Positions 1-9,811 of a stretch of 64,000 bases of DNA are shown piece after piece. Under the pieces are notes generated by a model that searched no databases, had not been told where the DNA came from, and saw only the letters and a program-made list of their open reading frames with translations. Source of the stretch: Sphingomonas lutea (GTDB lineage Bacteria > Pseudomonadota > Alphaproteobacteria > Sphingomonadales > Sphingomonadaceae). Numbering within the stretch: the stretch's first letter is position 1; each line of letters begins with the position of its first letter. Position numbers and translations under genes: made by a program. The DNA is taken from assembly GCF_014396785.1 (NCBI RefSeq), contig NZ_CP060718.1, positions 516,501 to 580,500 on the forward strand. The letters run 5' to 3'.

Positions 1-67
1 CGCGAAATTCCGCCGGACCTGGCCGCTCGACATGCGGCTCGGTGGTGGGCGGGTTCGCGGTCATCAT
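1..67 (-). CDS. start of the gene downstream of lepB (partial, unidentified)
   Basis: An open frame begins with ATG at 67, overlapping the lepB TGA in an ATGATG arrangement, and runs off the window edge after 22 codons. The N-terminus is proline-rich (MMTANPPTTEP) and too short to identify. In many alphaproteobacteria lepB is followed by rnc (ribonuclease III), so that is the natural guess, but nothing visible here proves it. A second in-frame start two codons in is equally possible. Confidence 0.4.
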   Translation of the reverse strand, partial: MMTANPPTTEPHVERPGPAEFR

Positions 68-921
68 TCGCCTCGAAGCGATGTTCCTGCGCGGCCCGGC
101 CGCAGGGCTGCGACCCAGGTCAGTGGATTGTACCAGACCGTCGTCCCGTCGAGCGAGAAGGTGATGAACTCGGCGCGGCCGCCGATATTCTCCCACGGCA
201 CCGGTCCGCCCAGCCCGCCCTGCCATTCGGGGACGCGGCTGTCCGCCGAATCGTCGCGGTTGTCGCCCATCAGCCAGAGGTGGCCGGCGGGAATGCGGAT
301 GGGGCCGAAATTGTCGGTCGGTGCGCGACCTAGTTCGACCGTGTCATACGACCGGCCGTTGGGGAGCGTTTCGCGGACGATCGGCACGCGGCACACCATC
401 GTCCCGTCGGGCCCGGGGGCGCGGAAGTTGGCCAGCGCCGGATCGCGCTCCGACCCGCATGGCGAATTGGGGTCGATGGGGATTGTCGCTGGCTGCTGCA
501 GCACGCGTTTTACCGCCTTGCCGTTGATGATCAGCGACCCGCTGATCATTTGGATCGTGTCTCCAGGCATCCCGACGACGCGCTTGATATAATCGGTCTT
601 GGTGCCCGCCGGCGTGACGATCACGATGTCGCCGCGCTCGGGCAGCTTACCCAGGATACGGCCTTCGGTCGGCGGAAAGACGTGGAAGCTTGGGGACACC
701 CATGACCAGCCGTAGGGATATTTGCTGACCACCAGGCGGTCGCCGGTCAGAAGCCCGGGCATCATCGATTCCGATGGGATGTAGAAGGGCTTGGCGACGA
801 AGCTGTGGAAAGCCAACACCGCCAGCAGCACCCAGAGCAAGCCCTTGATCTCCCGCCACACAGCGGAGTCCTTGCTGTCCTTGTCGGGGGTGGCAGGGGC
901 GGCCGCCTTAGCGGTGCTCAC
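64..921 (-). CDS. lepB: signal peptidase I
   Basis: Inner-membrane serine protease that removes signal peptides from exported proteins. The 285-aa product has one hydrophobic segment at about residues 27-45, then SESMMPG, where Ser52 is the expected nucleophile. The general-base lysine is Lys113 in DYIKRVVGMPGD. The box E motif GDNRDDSADSR lies near residue 220. All hallmark S26 motifs are intact and the length is normal for the family. It follows acpS by 22 bases and overlaps the next gene, so it belongs to the long minus-strand operon. Identification is secure. Confidence 0.97.
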   Translation of the reverse strand: MSTAKAAAPATPDKDSKDSAVWREIKGLLWVLLAVLAFHSFVAKPFYIPSESMMPGLLTGDRLVVSKYPYGWSWVSPSFHVFPPTEGRILGKLPERGDIVIVTPAGTKTDYIKRVVGMPGDTIQMISGSLIINGKAVKRVLQQPATIPIDPNSPCGSERDPALANFRAPGPDGTMVCRVPIVRETLPNGRSYDTVELGRAPTDNFGPIRIPAGHLWLMGDNRDDSADSRVPEWQGGLGGPVPWENIGGRAEFITFSLDGTTVWYNPLTWVAALRPGRAGTSLRGE

Positions 922-943
922 CTGCGGAAGTTCCTCGCTCAGC

Positions 944-1351
944 TCATCGCTCCAGCTTGCGGGCGGTCAGGATGACGAAGGCCTGCGCCCAAGGGTGATC
1001 GTCGGTCATCGTCAAATGCACGTCGACCGCGTGGCCCGGCGGCGCAAGCGCGTCAAGACAGGCGCGCGCACCACCGGTCAGGTGCAGCGTCGGCGCACCG
1101 GACGGCGCGTTGACGACGCCGATGTCCTTCATGAACACGCCGCGCTTGAAGCCGGTGCCAACCGCTTTGGAAAAAGCCTCCTTGGCGGCGAAGCGCTTGG
1201 CCAGCGTGCCCGCGACCGTATGCGGACGCGACGCCGCCTTGCGCCGCTCGGTCTCGGTGAAGACGCGGTTGAGGAAGCGGTCGCCGAAGCGGTCGAGTGA
1301 GCGCGCGATCCGCTCGATGTTGCACAGGTCGCTGCCGATGCCGACGATCAT
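944..1351 (-). CDS. acpS: holo-[acyl-carrier-protein] synthase
   Basis: Transfers 4'-phosphopantetheine from CoA to the serine of acyl carrier protein in the cytoplasm. The 135-aa protein starts [15 protein letters not shown], with the metal-binding aspartate of the GxD motif at residue 8, and carries the second family motif [14 protein letters not shown] near residue 53. Length and architecture are typical of the small bacterial AcpS type. Its ATG overlaps the TGA of the preceding 84-aa gene (ATGA), which points to translational coupling within the pyrE-to-lepB operon. Confidence 0.96.
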   Translation of the reverse strand: MIVGIGSDLCNIERIARSLDRFGDRFLNRVFTETERRKAASRPHTVAGTLAKRFAAKEAFSKAVGTGFKRGVFMKDIGVVNAPSGAPTLHLTGGARACLDALAPPGHAVDVHLTMTDDHPWAQAFVILTARKLER

Positions 1352-1602
1352 CGGTCACGACGCCATCTGCAAACTTCAGAACCGGCCATGAAGTTAAACC
1401 ATCGTCGCGCGAGCCACATGATCGCAGTGCCCCAAGCGACGATGCCAACAGCCATTGGGATGTCCATCCACGGCAGCGGGTCGCCGTCAGACGCTGCGGT
1501 GATGAAGTTCATGCCGACGAGAACCGGCGCCGCTATCACAAAGATAACCCACGTCCAGCGCATGGTTCGCCATTGCCATTCGATGAAACGGGGGTTCTTC
1601 AC
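1348..1602 (-). CDS. 84-aa two-helix membrane protein between pdxJ and acpS
   Basis: A GTG at 1602 overlaps the pdxJ stop (GTGA) and the frame ends in the acpS start (ATGA), so both ends fit exactly between the neighbours. This favours 84 aa over the longer open frame that extends back into pdxJ. The protein has a short basic and aromatic N-terminus, a hydrophobic helix at about residues 17-35, a polar loop ([11 protein letters not shown]), a second helix at about 48-65, and an arginine-rich end. I do not recognise a named family. The topology suggests a small inner-membrane protein of unknown role. Confidence 0.8.
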   Translation of the reverse strand: MKNPRFIEWQWRTMRWTWVIFVIAAPVLVGMNFITAASDGDPLPWMDIPMAVGIVAWGTAIMWLARRWFNFMAGSEVCRWRRDR

Positions 1603-2321
1603 CGCGCCGCGTCCATCAGCGTGCGCATCCGCCGGACGCTGTCGCCGAGCCCGGTGAAGATCGCCTCGCCGATCAGAAAGTGGCCGATGTTGAGTTCGGC
1701 GAGTTGCGGGATGGCGGCGACGGGCGCGACGTTGGCGAAGGTGAGGCCGTGGCCAGCGTGCGGCTCGATGCCGTTCTTGACCGCGAGCGCCGCGCAATCG
1801 GCGATTCGCTTCAATTCCTCGGCGCGCGCCTCGCCCTCGCGGTGGGCGTAGCGGCCGGTGTGGAATTCAACGACCGCGGCTTTGAGCGCGATCGCCGCCT
1901 CGACCTGCCGCTCGGCCGGTTCGATGAACAAGCTCACGCGAATGCCGGCGTCCGACAAGCGCGCAACCATCGGCGCCAGCAAGGTGCGATACCCATCGGC
2001 GTCGAGCCCACCTTCGGTCGTCCGTTCTTCCCGCTTCTCGGGGACGATGCAGGCAGCGTGCGGCTTATGGCGCAGCGCGATCGCCAGCATCTCCTCGGTC
2101 GCCGCCATCTCCAGGTTCAGCGGCAGGCCGATCTCGGCCATTAGCCGGCCGATGTCGCCGTCGGTAATGTGGCGCCGGTCCTCTCGCAGATGTGCGGTGA
2201 TGCCGTCAGCGCCGGCCTCGGCCGCCATGATCGCCGCCCGTACCGGGTCGGGATGCTCGCCGCCGCGCGCGTTGCGGATGGTCGCGACGTGATCGATGTT
2301 GACGCCAAGGCGGAGCGTCAC
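1599..2321 (-). CDS. pdxJ: pyridoxine 5'-phosphate synthase
   Basis: Condenses 3-amino-2-oxopropyl phosphate with 1-deoxyxylulose 5-phosphate to make pyridoxine 5'-phosphate in the DXP-dependent vitamin B6 pathway. The 240-aa TIM-barrel protein opens with [16 protein letters not shown], the PdxJ signature, and keeps [17 protein letters not shown] and the C-terminal [13 protein letters not shown] phosphate-binding region. Start is GTG at 2321, overlapping the TGA of the VOC gene. The pdxJ-acpS pairing is common in proteobacteria. Complete and unambiguous. Confidence 0.97.
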   Translation of the reverse strand: MTLRLGVNIDHVATIRNARGGEHPDPVRAAIMAAEAGADGITAHLREDRRHITDGDIGRLMAEIGLPLNLEMAATEEMLAIALRHKPHAACIVPEKREERTTEGGLDADGYRTLLAPMVARLSDAGIRVSLFIEPAERQVEAAIALKAAVVEFHTGRYAHREGEARAEELKRIADCAALAVKNGIEPHAGHGLTFANVAPVAAIPQLAELNIGHFLIGEAIFTGLGDSVRRMRTLMDAAR

Positions 2322-2707
2322 TGGGCAAGCTCGCCCAGAACCGCGCGCGTGTCGCGATAGGCCTTAAGCTCGATCAAATTGCCGCTCGGGTCCTTGACTA
2401 TCGCCTTGGCCTGTTCGAGCTCGGTGCCGCGATGGTCGATGCGCGGCGGCTCGACGAAATCAGCGAGCGATTCCACCAGCTTTTCCCAATCGTGCCACGG
2501 CACGGTTGCGCCGAAGTGGCGTGAGCGCGGCATCGGGTCGAGCACGTCCCCGGGGACGTACTGCAAGGTCAGTTGCGCGCCGAATAGCGCAACGTCCGCC
2601 CAAAGGTCCTCGCGCCGCCCGGCGACGCCGCCGAGGACGGTCGTGTAGAATCGGACCGCCTCCTCCAGGTCCCGCACGGGGAAGGACAGGTGGAAGATCG
2701 CGCTCAT
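2318..2707 (-). CDS. VOC (glyoxalase/bleomycin-resistance) family protein
   Basis: About 129 aa with the vicinal-oxygen-chelate pattern: [17 protein letters not shown] at the N-terminus, a central aromatic and histidine region ([10 protein letters not shown]), and [16 protein letters not shown] at the C-terminus, where the glutamate is the usual metal ligand. The family covers glyoxalases, dioxygenases and resistance proteins; the substrate here cannot be read from sequence. ATG at 2707 overlaps the stop of the serine hydrolase (ATGA). An in-frame ATG at 2713 would add two residues. Confidence 0.88.
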   Translation of the reverse strand: MSAIFHLSFPVRDLEEAVRFYTTVLGGVAGRREDLWADVALFGAQLTLQYVPGDVLDPMPRSRHFGATVPWHDWEKLVESLADFVEPPRIDHRGTELEQAKAIVKDPSGNLIELKAYRDTRAVLGELAQ

Positions 2708-3777
2708 CGGCACGCCACCGCCGACAGCAGGTCAAAGGCGAAACCCTTGCCCTCCCACGGGTCGCCCAGGTTGGTCGGTCGCTTGCGGCTGAACAGAATC
2801 AATGCGCGCCCCGTCTCGGGGAGCAGCCAGTTCCGCAGCTCGATCCCGCCGACCAAGCCCTGACGCTCGACAATCTTCACCGGCCCCGAGCACCCTTTGA
2901 GCGGCGCGGGATAGGTCCATTGGAAGGCGTTCAGAAAGCCGTTGGATTCCTGCGCGGTCCACATTTGCGCGCGCTGCGCCGCGGGAACGAGGCTGCCCTG
3001 CAGCAGCGCATGGTCAAACCGCCACAGGTCGGCAATCGTCCCGTACGCGCCGGCGGAGGCGCCATTGACGCCGAGGTTGATCAGGCCATCGATCTCACGC
3101 ACGTCGCCAATCGGCGCAACATGGCCGACCGGCGCTTGGCCGAATTCGAACATGCCGACGCTGTCCAGCTTCAATGGCGCGACGATTCGCTCCCGCAGGA
3201 GGGCTGGAAAAGGCTTGCCTGTGATCCGTGCCAGCACTTCGGCAAGAACGATCGTGTCGCAATTATTATAGTCGAATTTGGCCGGCGGCTTGGCCTTGGG
3301 CGGACCGGCGCAAAACCCTGCGGCCGCGTCGGCGGGGCTGGCCGCGCCGCTTCGGTAAAATGCGGGGACGCCCTGCGCGTCGGCTTGGCTCTCGTCCGGC
3401 TGCGGCAAGCCGCTATTGTGGTTGAGCAGGTCGCGGATGCGGATGGTTGCCGCATTCGGCGCTCTCCAGTCGGACCAATAGCGCGCGACCGGCGCGTCGA
3501 GGTCGAGGCGACCCGCTGCGACCTCCTGCATCGCGATGACCGCCGCGAGCTGCTTGGTGATTGATGCCCAGCGCCAGGTTGCGCGCGGATCGACGGGTTT
3601 TGTCCCGATCGTCAGGGTCGACTGAGTCCCGTCAGCCTCACCGATCAGGATCGCGCCGTCGAATCCCGCAGCCTTGGCCCGCCCTTCGACCGAGGCCACG
3701 ACGCTGTCGGGCGGGGCCGCCGCTGCGGCGACGCCCGAAAACGTCAGGGTCACCGCCAGGGCGATCGGCCTGATCAT
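2704..3777 (-). CDS. exported serine hydrolase, class C beta-lactamase fold
   Basis: 357-aa protein with a cleavable signal peptide (about residues 1-21, ending in an alanine run). The SxxK catalytic motif is SITK in TWRWASITKQL, and the YxN motif is YNN in KFDYNNCDTI. These place it in the beta-lactamase/penicillin-binding family (Pfam Beta-lactamase), which includes esterases and D-aminopeptidases as well as lactamases, so the substrate is open. ATG at 3777 overlaps the pyrE stop. A longer frame to 4257 runs inside pyrE and is not used. Confidence 0.88.
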   Translation of the reverse strand: MIRPIALAVTLTFSGVAAAAAPPDSVVASVEGRAKAAGFDGAILIGEADGTQSTLTIGTKPVDPRATWRWASITKQLAAVIAMQEVAAGRLDLDAPVARYWSDWRAPNAATIRIRDLLNHNSGLPQPDESQADAQGVPAFYRSGAASPADAAAGFCAGPPKAKPPAKFDYNNCDTIVLAEVLARITGKPFPALLRERIVAPLKLDSVGMFEFGQAPVGHVAPIGDVREIDGLINLGVNGASAGAYGTIADLWRFDHALLQGSLVPAAQRAQMWTAQESNGFLNAFQWTYPAPLKGCSGPVKIVERQGLVGGIELRNWLLPETGRALILFSRKRPTNLGDPWEGKGFAFDLLSAVACR

Positions 3778-4373
3778 GCGGCCGCGCGGCTGCCCGGCTT
3801 GATCGCGGGGATTGCCGCCAGATCTTCGGGCACCGCATCGGCCGCGTAGGTCGGGACGTCGATCCGAATCAGCGGAACAAATGGAACACCGAGATCGGCG
3901 GTGCCCGAGGAGCGGTCGACCAAGGCGGCCTCGGCAACGACCTCGCCCCCGGCGGCCTGCACCGCGGCGATGGCTTCGCGCGACGACAGGCCGGTGGTGA
4001 CCACGTCTTCGACCATCAGCACGCGTGTCCCCGGCGCGATTCGGAACCCGCGGCGCAATTCGAAGATGCCCGCCGGTCGTTCCAGGAACATGGCCGGCTT
4101 GCCCAGCGCACGGCCCATTTCGTGGCCGATGATGATGCCGCCCATCGCCGGGGAAACTACCGCCTCGATCGAGCCGCGGATGCTCGCCGGCAGCTTTCCC
4201 GCGAGTGCCTCGGCCAGCCGAGCGGCACGCGCCGGGTCCATGAGGACGCGTGCACATTGCAGATATTTGGAGCTGCGCAGGCCGGACGAAAGGATGAAAT
4301 GCCCTTCGAGCAGGGCGTCGGCGGCGCGGAATTCCGCGAGAATCTCTTCATCGGTCATGTCGAGTGCCGCCAT
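3774..4373 (-). CDS. pyrE: orotate phosphoribosyltransferase
   Basis: Converts orotate plus PRPP to orotidine 5'-phosphate in pyrimidine synthesis. The 199-aa product has the N-terminal HFILSSGLRSSKYLQC substrate motif, PAMGGIIIGHEMGRALG, and the PRPP-binding loop MVEDVVTTGLSSREAI, all characteristic of PyrE. It is the first gene of the minus-strand operon and is divergent from coxB, with 134 bases between the two starts. Start at ATG 4373; a start five codons downstream (MTDEE) is also possible. Confidence 0.96.
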   Translation of the reverse strand: MAALDMTDEEILAEFRAADALLEGHFILSSGLRSSKYLQCARVLMDPARAARLAEALAGKLPASIRGSIEAVVSPAMGGIIIGHEMGRALGKPAMFLERPAGIFELRRGFRIAPGTRVLMVEDVVTTGLSSREAIAAVQAAGGEVVAEAALVDRSSGTADLGVPFVPLIRIDVPTYAADAVPEDLAAIPAIKPGSRAAA

Positions 4374-4507
4374 TACGGTGCCCCGCCGGGGGCATCAACA
4401 CCCCAGCCCAAGGTGCCGCTTGAGGCGCACAAAAGCCGCGCCTATAGGGGGCCGCAAATTCGTGGGCGCACCCGCGCCTCCAGTTCCCACGCACGTCAGG
4501 GGTACAG
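4374..4507. promoter_or_regulatory. divergent pyrE / coxB promoter region
   Basis: The 134 bases between the divergent pyrE and coxB starts must hold the promoters of both operons. I see no strong palindrome and cannot assign -35/-10 elements with confidence. Confidence 0.4.
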
Positions 4508-5593
4508 ATGAAACTGATTGGATGGGCGATCGCTCTGGCCGCAGCCGGCATGACACCCGCCGCCGCGCAGGTGCCTGCGTCCGCGCCACCCGCAGCGACC
4601 GAGGCGGCGCAGGCCGAGGGGAATGTCAGCGCCGCTGCGGCCAATGCCGCGGATGCCGCTGCCGAAGCGCCCGCGACGACGGCCGCCCTGCCGCCGGTCG
4701 GCAGCGTCGGCCGCGCCATTCCGGAAGCCGGTGTCGGGATTCCTGACGGTCGCCGCGGCCTGCAGCAGCAAGTCACCGAAATCGGCCGGGAAGCTGCCAG
4801 CTTCCACGACAACTGGCTGCTCCTGATGTGCGCCGCGATCAGCGTCTTCGTCCTCGTGCTGCTGGTGTGGACAATGTTCCGTTACCGCCGCGCCGCCAAT
4901 CCGACGCCGTCGCGCAATTCGCACAACACCACGATTGAAGTGATCTGGACGCTGGTGCCGGTGCTGATCCTGGTCGCGATCGCCATCCCCTCGATCCGAC
5001 TGTTGCGCCACCAATATTCGCCGCCGCCGGCCGACCTCACGGTCAAGGTCATCGGCAACCAATGGTATTGGACCTACCAATATCCCGAGCATGGTGAGCT
5101 CGAGATCGTGTCCAACATGCTCAAGGAGCAGAAGGATGCGCGGGGCGGCGAGCGCTTCCGCACTGATGCCGACGGTCCGCCGCTGCTGGCGGTAGACGAG
5201 CGGCTGGTGATCCCGGCGGGCAAGGTGGTGAAGTTCATCGTCACCTCGAACGACGTCATCCACGCCTTCTGGATTCCGGCGTTCTGGAGCAAGATCGACG
5301 CCAATCCGGGCCGGCTCAACGAGACGTGGGTTAAGGTCGATCGCCCGGGCGTCTATTTCGGTCAGTGCACTGAGCTGTGCGGCGCGCGACATGCCTACAT
5401 GCCGATCGCCGTCGAGGTCGTCCCTGAGGCGCAGTTCGCGCAGTGGATCACGTCCAAGGGCGGGACGATGCCGGGCGCCCGGCCGGCGGCCACGCCCGAC
5501 GCGATCAACATCTCTCCGAATACGCCATCGGCCGTGCCGCCGCCCGCCGCGGCGCCGCAGCCAGCGCCCGCCGCGACCACCAACACGAACTAA
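4508..5593 (+). CDS. coxB: cytochrome c oxidase subunit II
   Basis: Subunit carrying the CuA centre that accepts electrons from cytochrome c in the aa3 oxidase. The 361-aa protein has a signal peptide (about 1-21), an alanine-rich linker, two membrane helices (about 100-125 and 143-163) and a periplasmic cupredoxin domain with the CuA motif QCTELCGARHAYMPI (C-x3-C-x3-H-x2-M). DVIHAFWIPAF gives the other CuA histidine. A proline/alanine-rich tail closes the protein. It is 24 bases upstream of coxA. Confidence 0.97.
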   Translation: MKLIGWAIALAAAGMTPAAAQVPASAPPAATEAAQAEGNVSAAAANAADAAAEAPATTAALPPVGSVGRAIPEAGVGIPDGRRGLQQQVTEIGREAASFHDNWLLLMCAAISVFVLVLLVWTMFRYRRAANPTPSRNSHNTTIEVIWTLVPVLILVAIAIPSIRLLRHQYSPPPADLTVKVIGNQWYWTYQYPEHGELEIVSNMLKEQKDARGGERFRTDADGPPLLAVDERLVIPAGKVVKFIVTSNDVIHAFWIPAFWSKIDANPGRLNETWVKVDRPGVYFGQCTELCGARHAYMPIAVEVVPEAQFAQWITSKGGTMPGARPAATPDAINISPNTPSAVPPPAAAPQPAPAATTNTN

Positions 5594-7297
<1,704 letters not shown>

Positions 7298-7318
7298 GCG
7301 AGTCGGCAACTGAAAAGA

Positions 7319-7354
7319 AAAGGCCCGTCCTGCGCGTGCAGGGCGGGCCTTTTT
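7319..7354. terminator. Rho-independent terminator between coxA and the FKBP gene
   Basis: AAGGCCCGTCCTGC, a GCGT loop, then GCAGGGCGGGCCTT and a T-run form a GC-rich hairpin with one internal mismatch. An A-run precedes the stem, so it can terminate both coxA (plus) and the convergent FKBP gene (minus). Confidence 0.85.
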
Positions 7355-7375
7355 CGTTGATGCACGAACGATTGT

Positions 7376-7846
7376 TCAGCGCGCCGCCGCGGGCTCCACC
7401 TTGTGAAGCGCCAAGCGGAAGCGGAGGACGCTGTTTGCCGGGATCGGCCCCTTCGCCTCGGACCCGTAGCCGAGCGCGGGCGGGATCCACACGATCCATT
7501 CGTCGCCCGGCCGCATCAGTTTCAGCGCCTCGGTGAAGCCGGGGACGAAATCGCCCACGCCCCCGACCAGCGGCTGCCCGCGCGCGAAGCTGCTGCCGAA
7601 CGTCTCGCCGGTGGTGAGCTTGCCTTCATAATCGAAGGTGACGGTGTCGCCGTCGACCGGGCTGCGGCCTGTCCTGGGACCGGATTTCACGATGAAATAT
7701 TGCAGGCCGCTCGGGGTCGTCACAACTCCGCGCGCGGCGCCATTGCGCGCCAGGAAGTCGGGACCGGGGGCTGTCTCGGGCGGGGTAAGCGTTGCGCAGG
7801 CGACGAGGGCGGCCGGCAAGGTCGCGGCAAGGATAAGCTTGTTCAT
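7376..7846 (-). CDS. FKBP-type peptidyl-prolyl isomerase lipoprotein
   Basis: 156-aa envelope protein that speeds prolyl isomerisation during folding. A lipoprotein signal (MNKLILAATLPAALVACA) places the acylated cysteine near residue 17. The FKBP domain follows: TVTFDYEGKLTTGETFGSSF, then VPGFTEALKLMRPGDEW, then IPPALGYGSEAKGPIPANSVLRF split over the usual active-site strands. I chose ATG at 7846 because the lipobox follows directly; upstream codons in the same frame are not protein-like. Complete. Confidence 0.9.
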   Translation of the reverse strand: MNKLILAATLPAALVACATLTPPETAPGPDFLARNGAARGVVTTPSGLQYFIVKSGPRTGRSPVDGDTVTFDYEGKLTTGETFGSSFARGQPLVGGVGDFVPGFTEALKLMRPGDEWIVWIPPALGYGSEAKGPIPANSVLRFRLALHKVEPAAAR

Positions 7847-7993
7847 GGCCGTGCTTGTAGCGCGCACATGATCGCAGGGAAGCCCTGTTTCCGCCGCCCG
7901 CATTCCGGAATTCTCGGTTCCGGCTGTCGCTTGTGATATGTTTGGCGGCGCGCCGATAGCCAAGCGGCTCCGCTTGCAGCGTGGGAGGTTGAG

Positions 7994-8560
7994 ATGATGC
8001 TCCGTTCCATTTTGGCCATGGCCTTAGTTGCCACTGCCGTTCCTGCCGCCGCCGCCGGCGATGCCGCGAAGGAAAAGCGGATGCGGCAGATGACCGAGGT
8101 CATGTTCAAGAATTACCCGCCGCGCGCGCTTGCCGCGGGAGAGCAGGGGTCGGTCTTCTTCGTCGTAAAGCTTGACGACAAGGCGAGTCCGACAAGCTGC
8201 GAGGTCACGCACAGCAGCGGCTATCCGCTGCTCGACCAGGAAACCTGCGCGATGATCGTGCGGCACGCCACGTTCAAGCAGGTCCTTGGACCCAATGGCG
8301 ACGCGGTGAAGCGATCAACGCATGAGGGCGTGGTCAACTGGACCATCCCCGGCCGCGCCCCGGTACCAATCAAGGCCATCCCCGTCGCAGCGAGCACCAA
8401 GCCCGAGAAGCAAATTTGCAAGCGTACGCTCAAGACGGGCACGCTCGCGGGTTATGAGCGCACCTGCATGAGCGAAGCGGACTGGAAGCGTTCCGCGCGC
8501 GAGACGCAGGACTTCTGGGGCGACCTTCAGGGCAAGAAGGGTTCGACCGCGGGCAATTGA
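7994..8560 (+). CDS. exported protein with TonB C-terminal-like domain
   Basis: 188 aa with a signal peptide (about 1-20). Residues 36-115 resemble the TonB/TolA C-terminal fold: FKNYPPRALAAGEQG at the start, then GSVFFVVKLDDKASPTSCEVTHSSGYPLLDQETCAMI. There is no proline-rich or transmembrane stalk, so it is not a full energy transducer. The C-terminal third has several cysteines (CKRTLKTG, ERTCMSEADW) and resembles proteins found in sphingomonads, but I cannot give a function. Convergent to the FKBP gene upstream is a 147-base gap with no other gene. Confidence 0.7.
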   Translation: MMLRSILAMALVATAVPAAAAGDAAKEKRMRQMTEVMFKNYPPRALAAGEQGSVFFVVKLDDKASPTSCEVTHSSGYPLLDQETCAMIVRHATFKQVLGPNGDAVKRSTHEGVVNWTIPGRAPVPIKAIPVAASTKPEKQICKRTLKTGTLAGYERTCMSEADWKRSARETQDFWGDLQGKKGSTAGN

Positions 8561-8631
8561 TCCGACGAGGCAGAACTCTTTAACTGATGCGCGCCAGGAT
8601 GGGCCGACCAACTGTCGGAGGCGCCGCGCAC

Positions 8632-9153
8632 ATGCTAGGAATGTTCAAGAAAAAGACCGCCCCAGTCCCCGCCGGCCCGTTTCAATTTGAAGTCGCCGTC
8701 GAGGTCGAGAAACCCGCGGCGGATGTCTATCCGCTGATCGACTGGGCCGACAGGCGCAATTCCAAGCGAGAGCTTGGCCATATCGTCGAAACGCTCGGCA
8801 GCGATCCCCGGCGCTTCCGTTTGATCATGACCGACATGCCCGATCATCGCTTCGACATGACGGTGATCCGGGAGGAGCGGGGATACGCTTATTCCTTCGT
8901 CACCGACATTCAGCCGCGCGTTGGTCGTCTCGACAGCGACGAGGAAAACTACGTCATCGAACCGCTTGGGGCCGACCGCTGCAAGCTTCGCCTGACCTGC
9001 AACGTCACATTCATTGGCGGAATGACGATGGACGAGCTTGAGGGCGAGCTGATGATGATGACCATGGCTTGCCAGCGCGCGCTCATCAAACTCAAGGTGC
9101 ACGCCGAAATGGGCGTCGAGGCCGTCCGATCGCTGGAAGGCGAGATCGGTTAG
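8632..9153 (+). CDS. SRPBCC (START/Bet v1-like) family protein
   Basis: About 173 aa matching the helix-grip pattern of SRPBCC ligand-binding proteins: FEVAVEVEKPAADVYPLIDWADRRN at the start (split by family into beta strand and helix), central MTVIREERGYAYSF, and a long amphipathic C-terminal helix. Ligand unknown. Start could be ATG 8632 (MLGMFKKK) or ATG 8641 (MFKKK). Its stop overlaps the convergent PPIase stop by four bases. Confidence 0.7.
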   Translation: MLGMFKKKTAPVPAGPFQFEVAVEVEKPAADVYPLIDWADRRNSKRELGHIVETLGSDPRRFRLIMTDMPDHRFDMTVIREERGYAYSFVTDIQPRVGRLDSDEENYVIEPLGADRCKLRLTCNVTFIGGMTMDELEGELMMMTMACQRALIKLKVHAEMGVEAVRSLEGEIG

Positions 9154-9809
9154 CGCTTGGCGCCCGCTTCCGGCTTGACCCGGGCGGCCCGGACGATTTT
9201 TACCACCGGTTCGAGCAGCTGACCCCGCATTACGCCTTCCCCCTTATTGGGGTCGGTGGGCGCAGCGAAGATCGCCTTCACCACGTCCATGCCCTCGATC
9301 ACGCGGCCGAAGGCGGCGTAGCCGTCGGGGTCGCTCGAATCGCCGTCGAAGCTTGGGATATCGGTCGTCAGGATGAAAAAGTCCGCGCGGGCGCTGCCGG
9401 GTTCAAGCCGGGCCATTGAAATCGTCCCGGCGACATTTTTGATGCCGGTCTTGCTCGACGGCTCGTGCGCGATCGGCGGGAAGAGCTTGCGCGAATCCGA
9501 CCGGATGCCGCCCTGAATTAGCCCGCCGTCGCCGCCGGTGACCTTCATTGCGCGATAGAAGCTCTCGCCATTGTACCGCCCGGCATCGACGTAGCGAAGG
9601 AAGTTGGCGGTCGTGACGGGCGCGCGCCCGCGGTCGAGCGCGATGACGATCCGCCCGGCGCTTGTCTCCAGCGCGACCGGGACCAGGTCCTCGACCGGCG
9701 CAGTCGCTTCTGCGGGCGGTGCCGCAACAGTGGGCGCCTGAGTCGCGGCGAAAGACGGCGCCGCCAGCGCAGCGAGGATCATCAATGCCATACGCGTACG
9801 CCGCACCAT
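9150..9809 (-). CDS. exported cyclophilin-type peptidyl-prolyl isomerase
   Basis: 219-aa periplasmic folding catalyst. A signal peptide (about 1-21) precedes the cyclophilin domain: TTANFLRYVDAGRYNGESFYRAMK, then GGLIQGGI, then NVAGTISMARLEPGSARADFFI, in which the usual phenylalanine/glutamine pattern is recognisable, and GYAAFGRVIEGMDVVKAI. It begins two bases after the M13 peptidase stop in the same direction, so the two are probably co-transcribed. Complete. Confidence 0.9.
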   Translation of the reverse strand: MVRRTRMALMILAALAAPSFAATQAPTVAAPPAEATAPVEDLVPVALETSAGRIVIALDRGRAPVTTANFLRYVDAGRYNGESFYRAMKVTGGDGGLIQGGIRSDSRKLFPPIAHEPSSKTGIKNVAGTISMARLEPGSARADFFILTTDIPSFDGDSSDPDGYAAFGRVIEGMDVVKAIFAAPTDPNKGEGVMRGQLLEPVVKIVRAARVKPEAGAKR

Positions 9810-9811
9810 CG

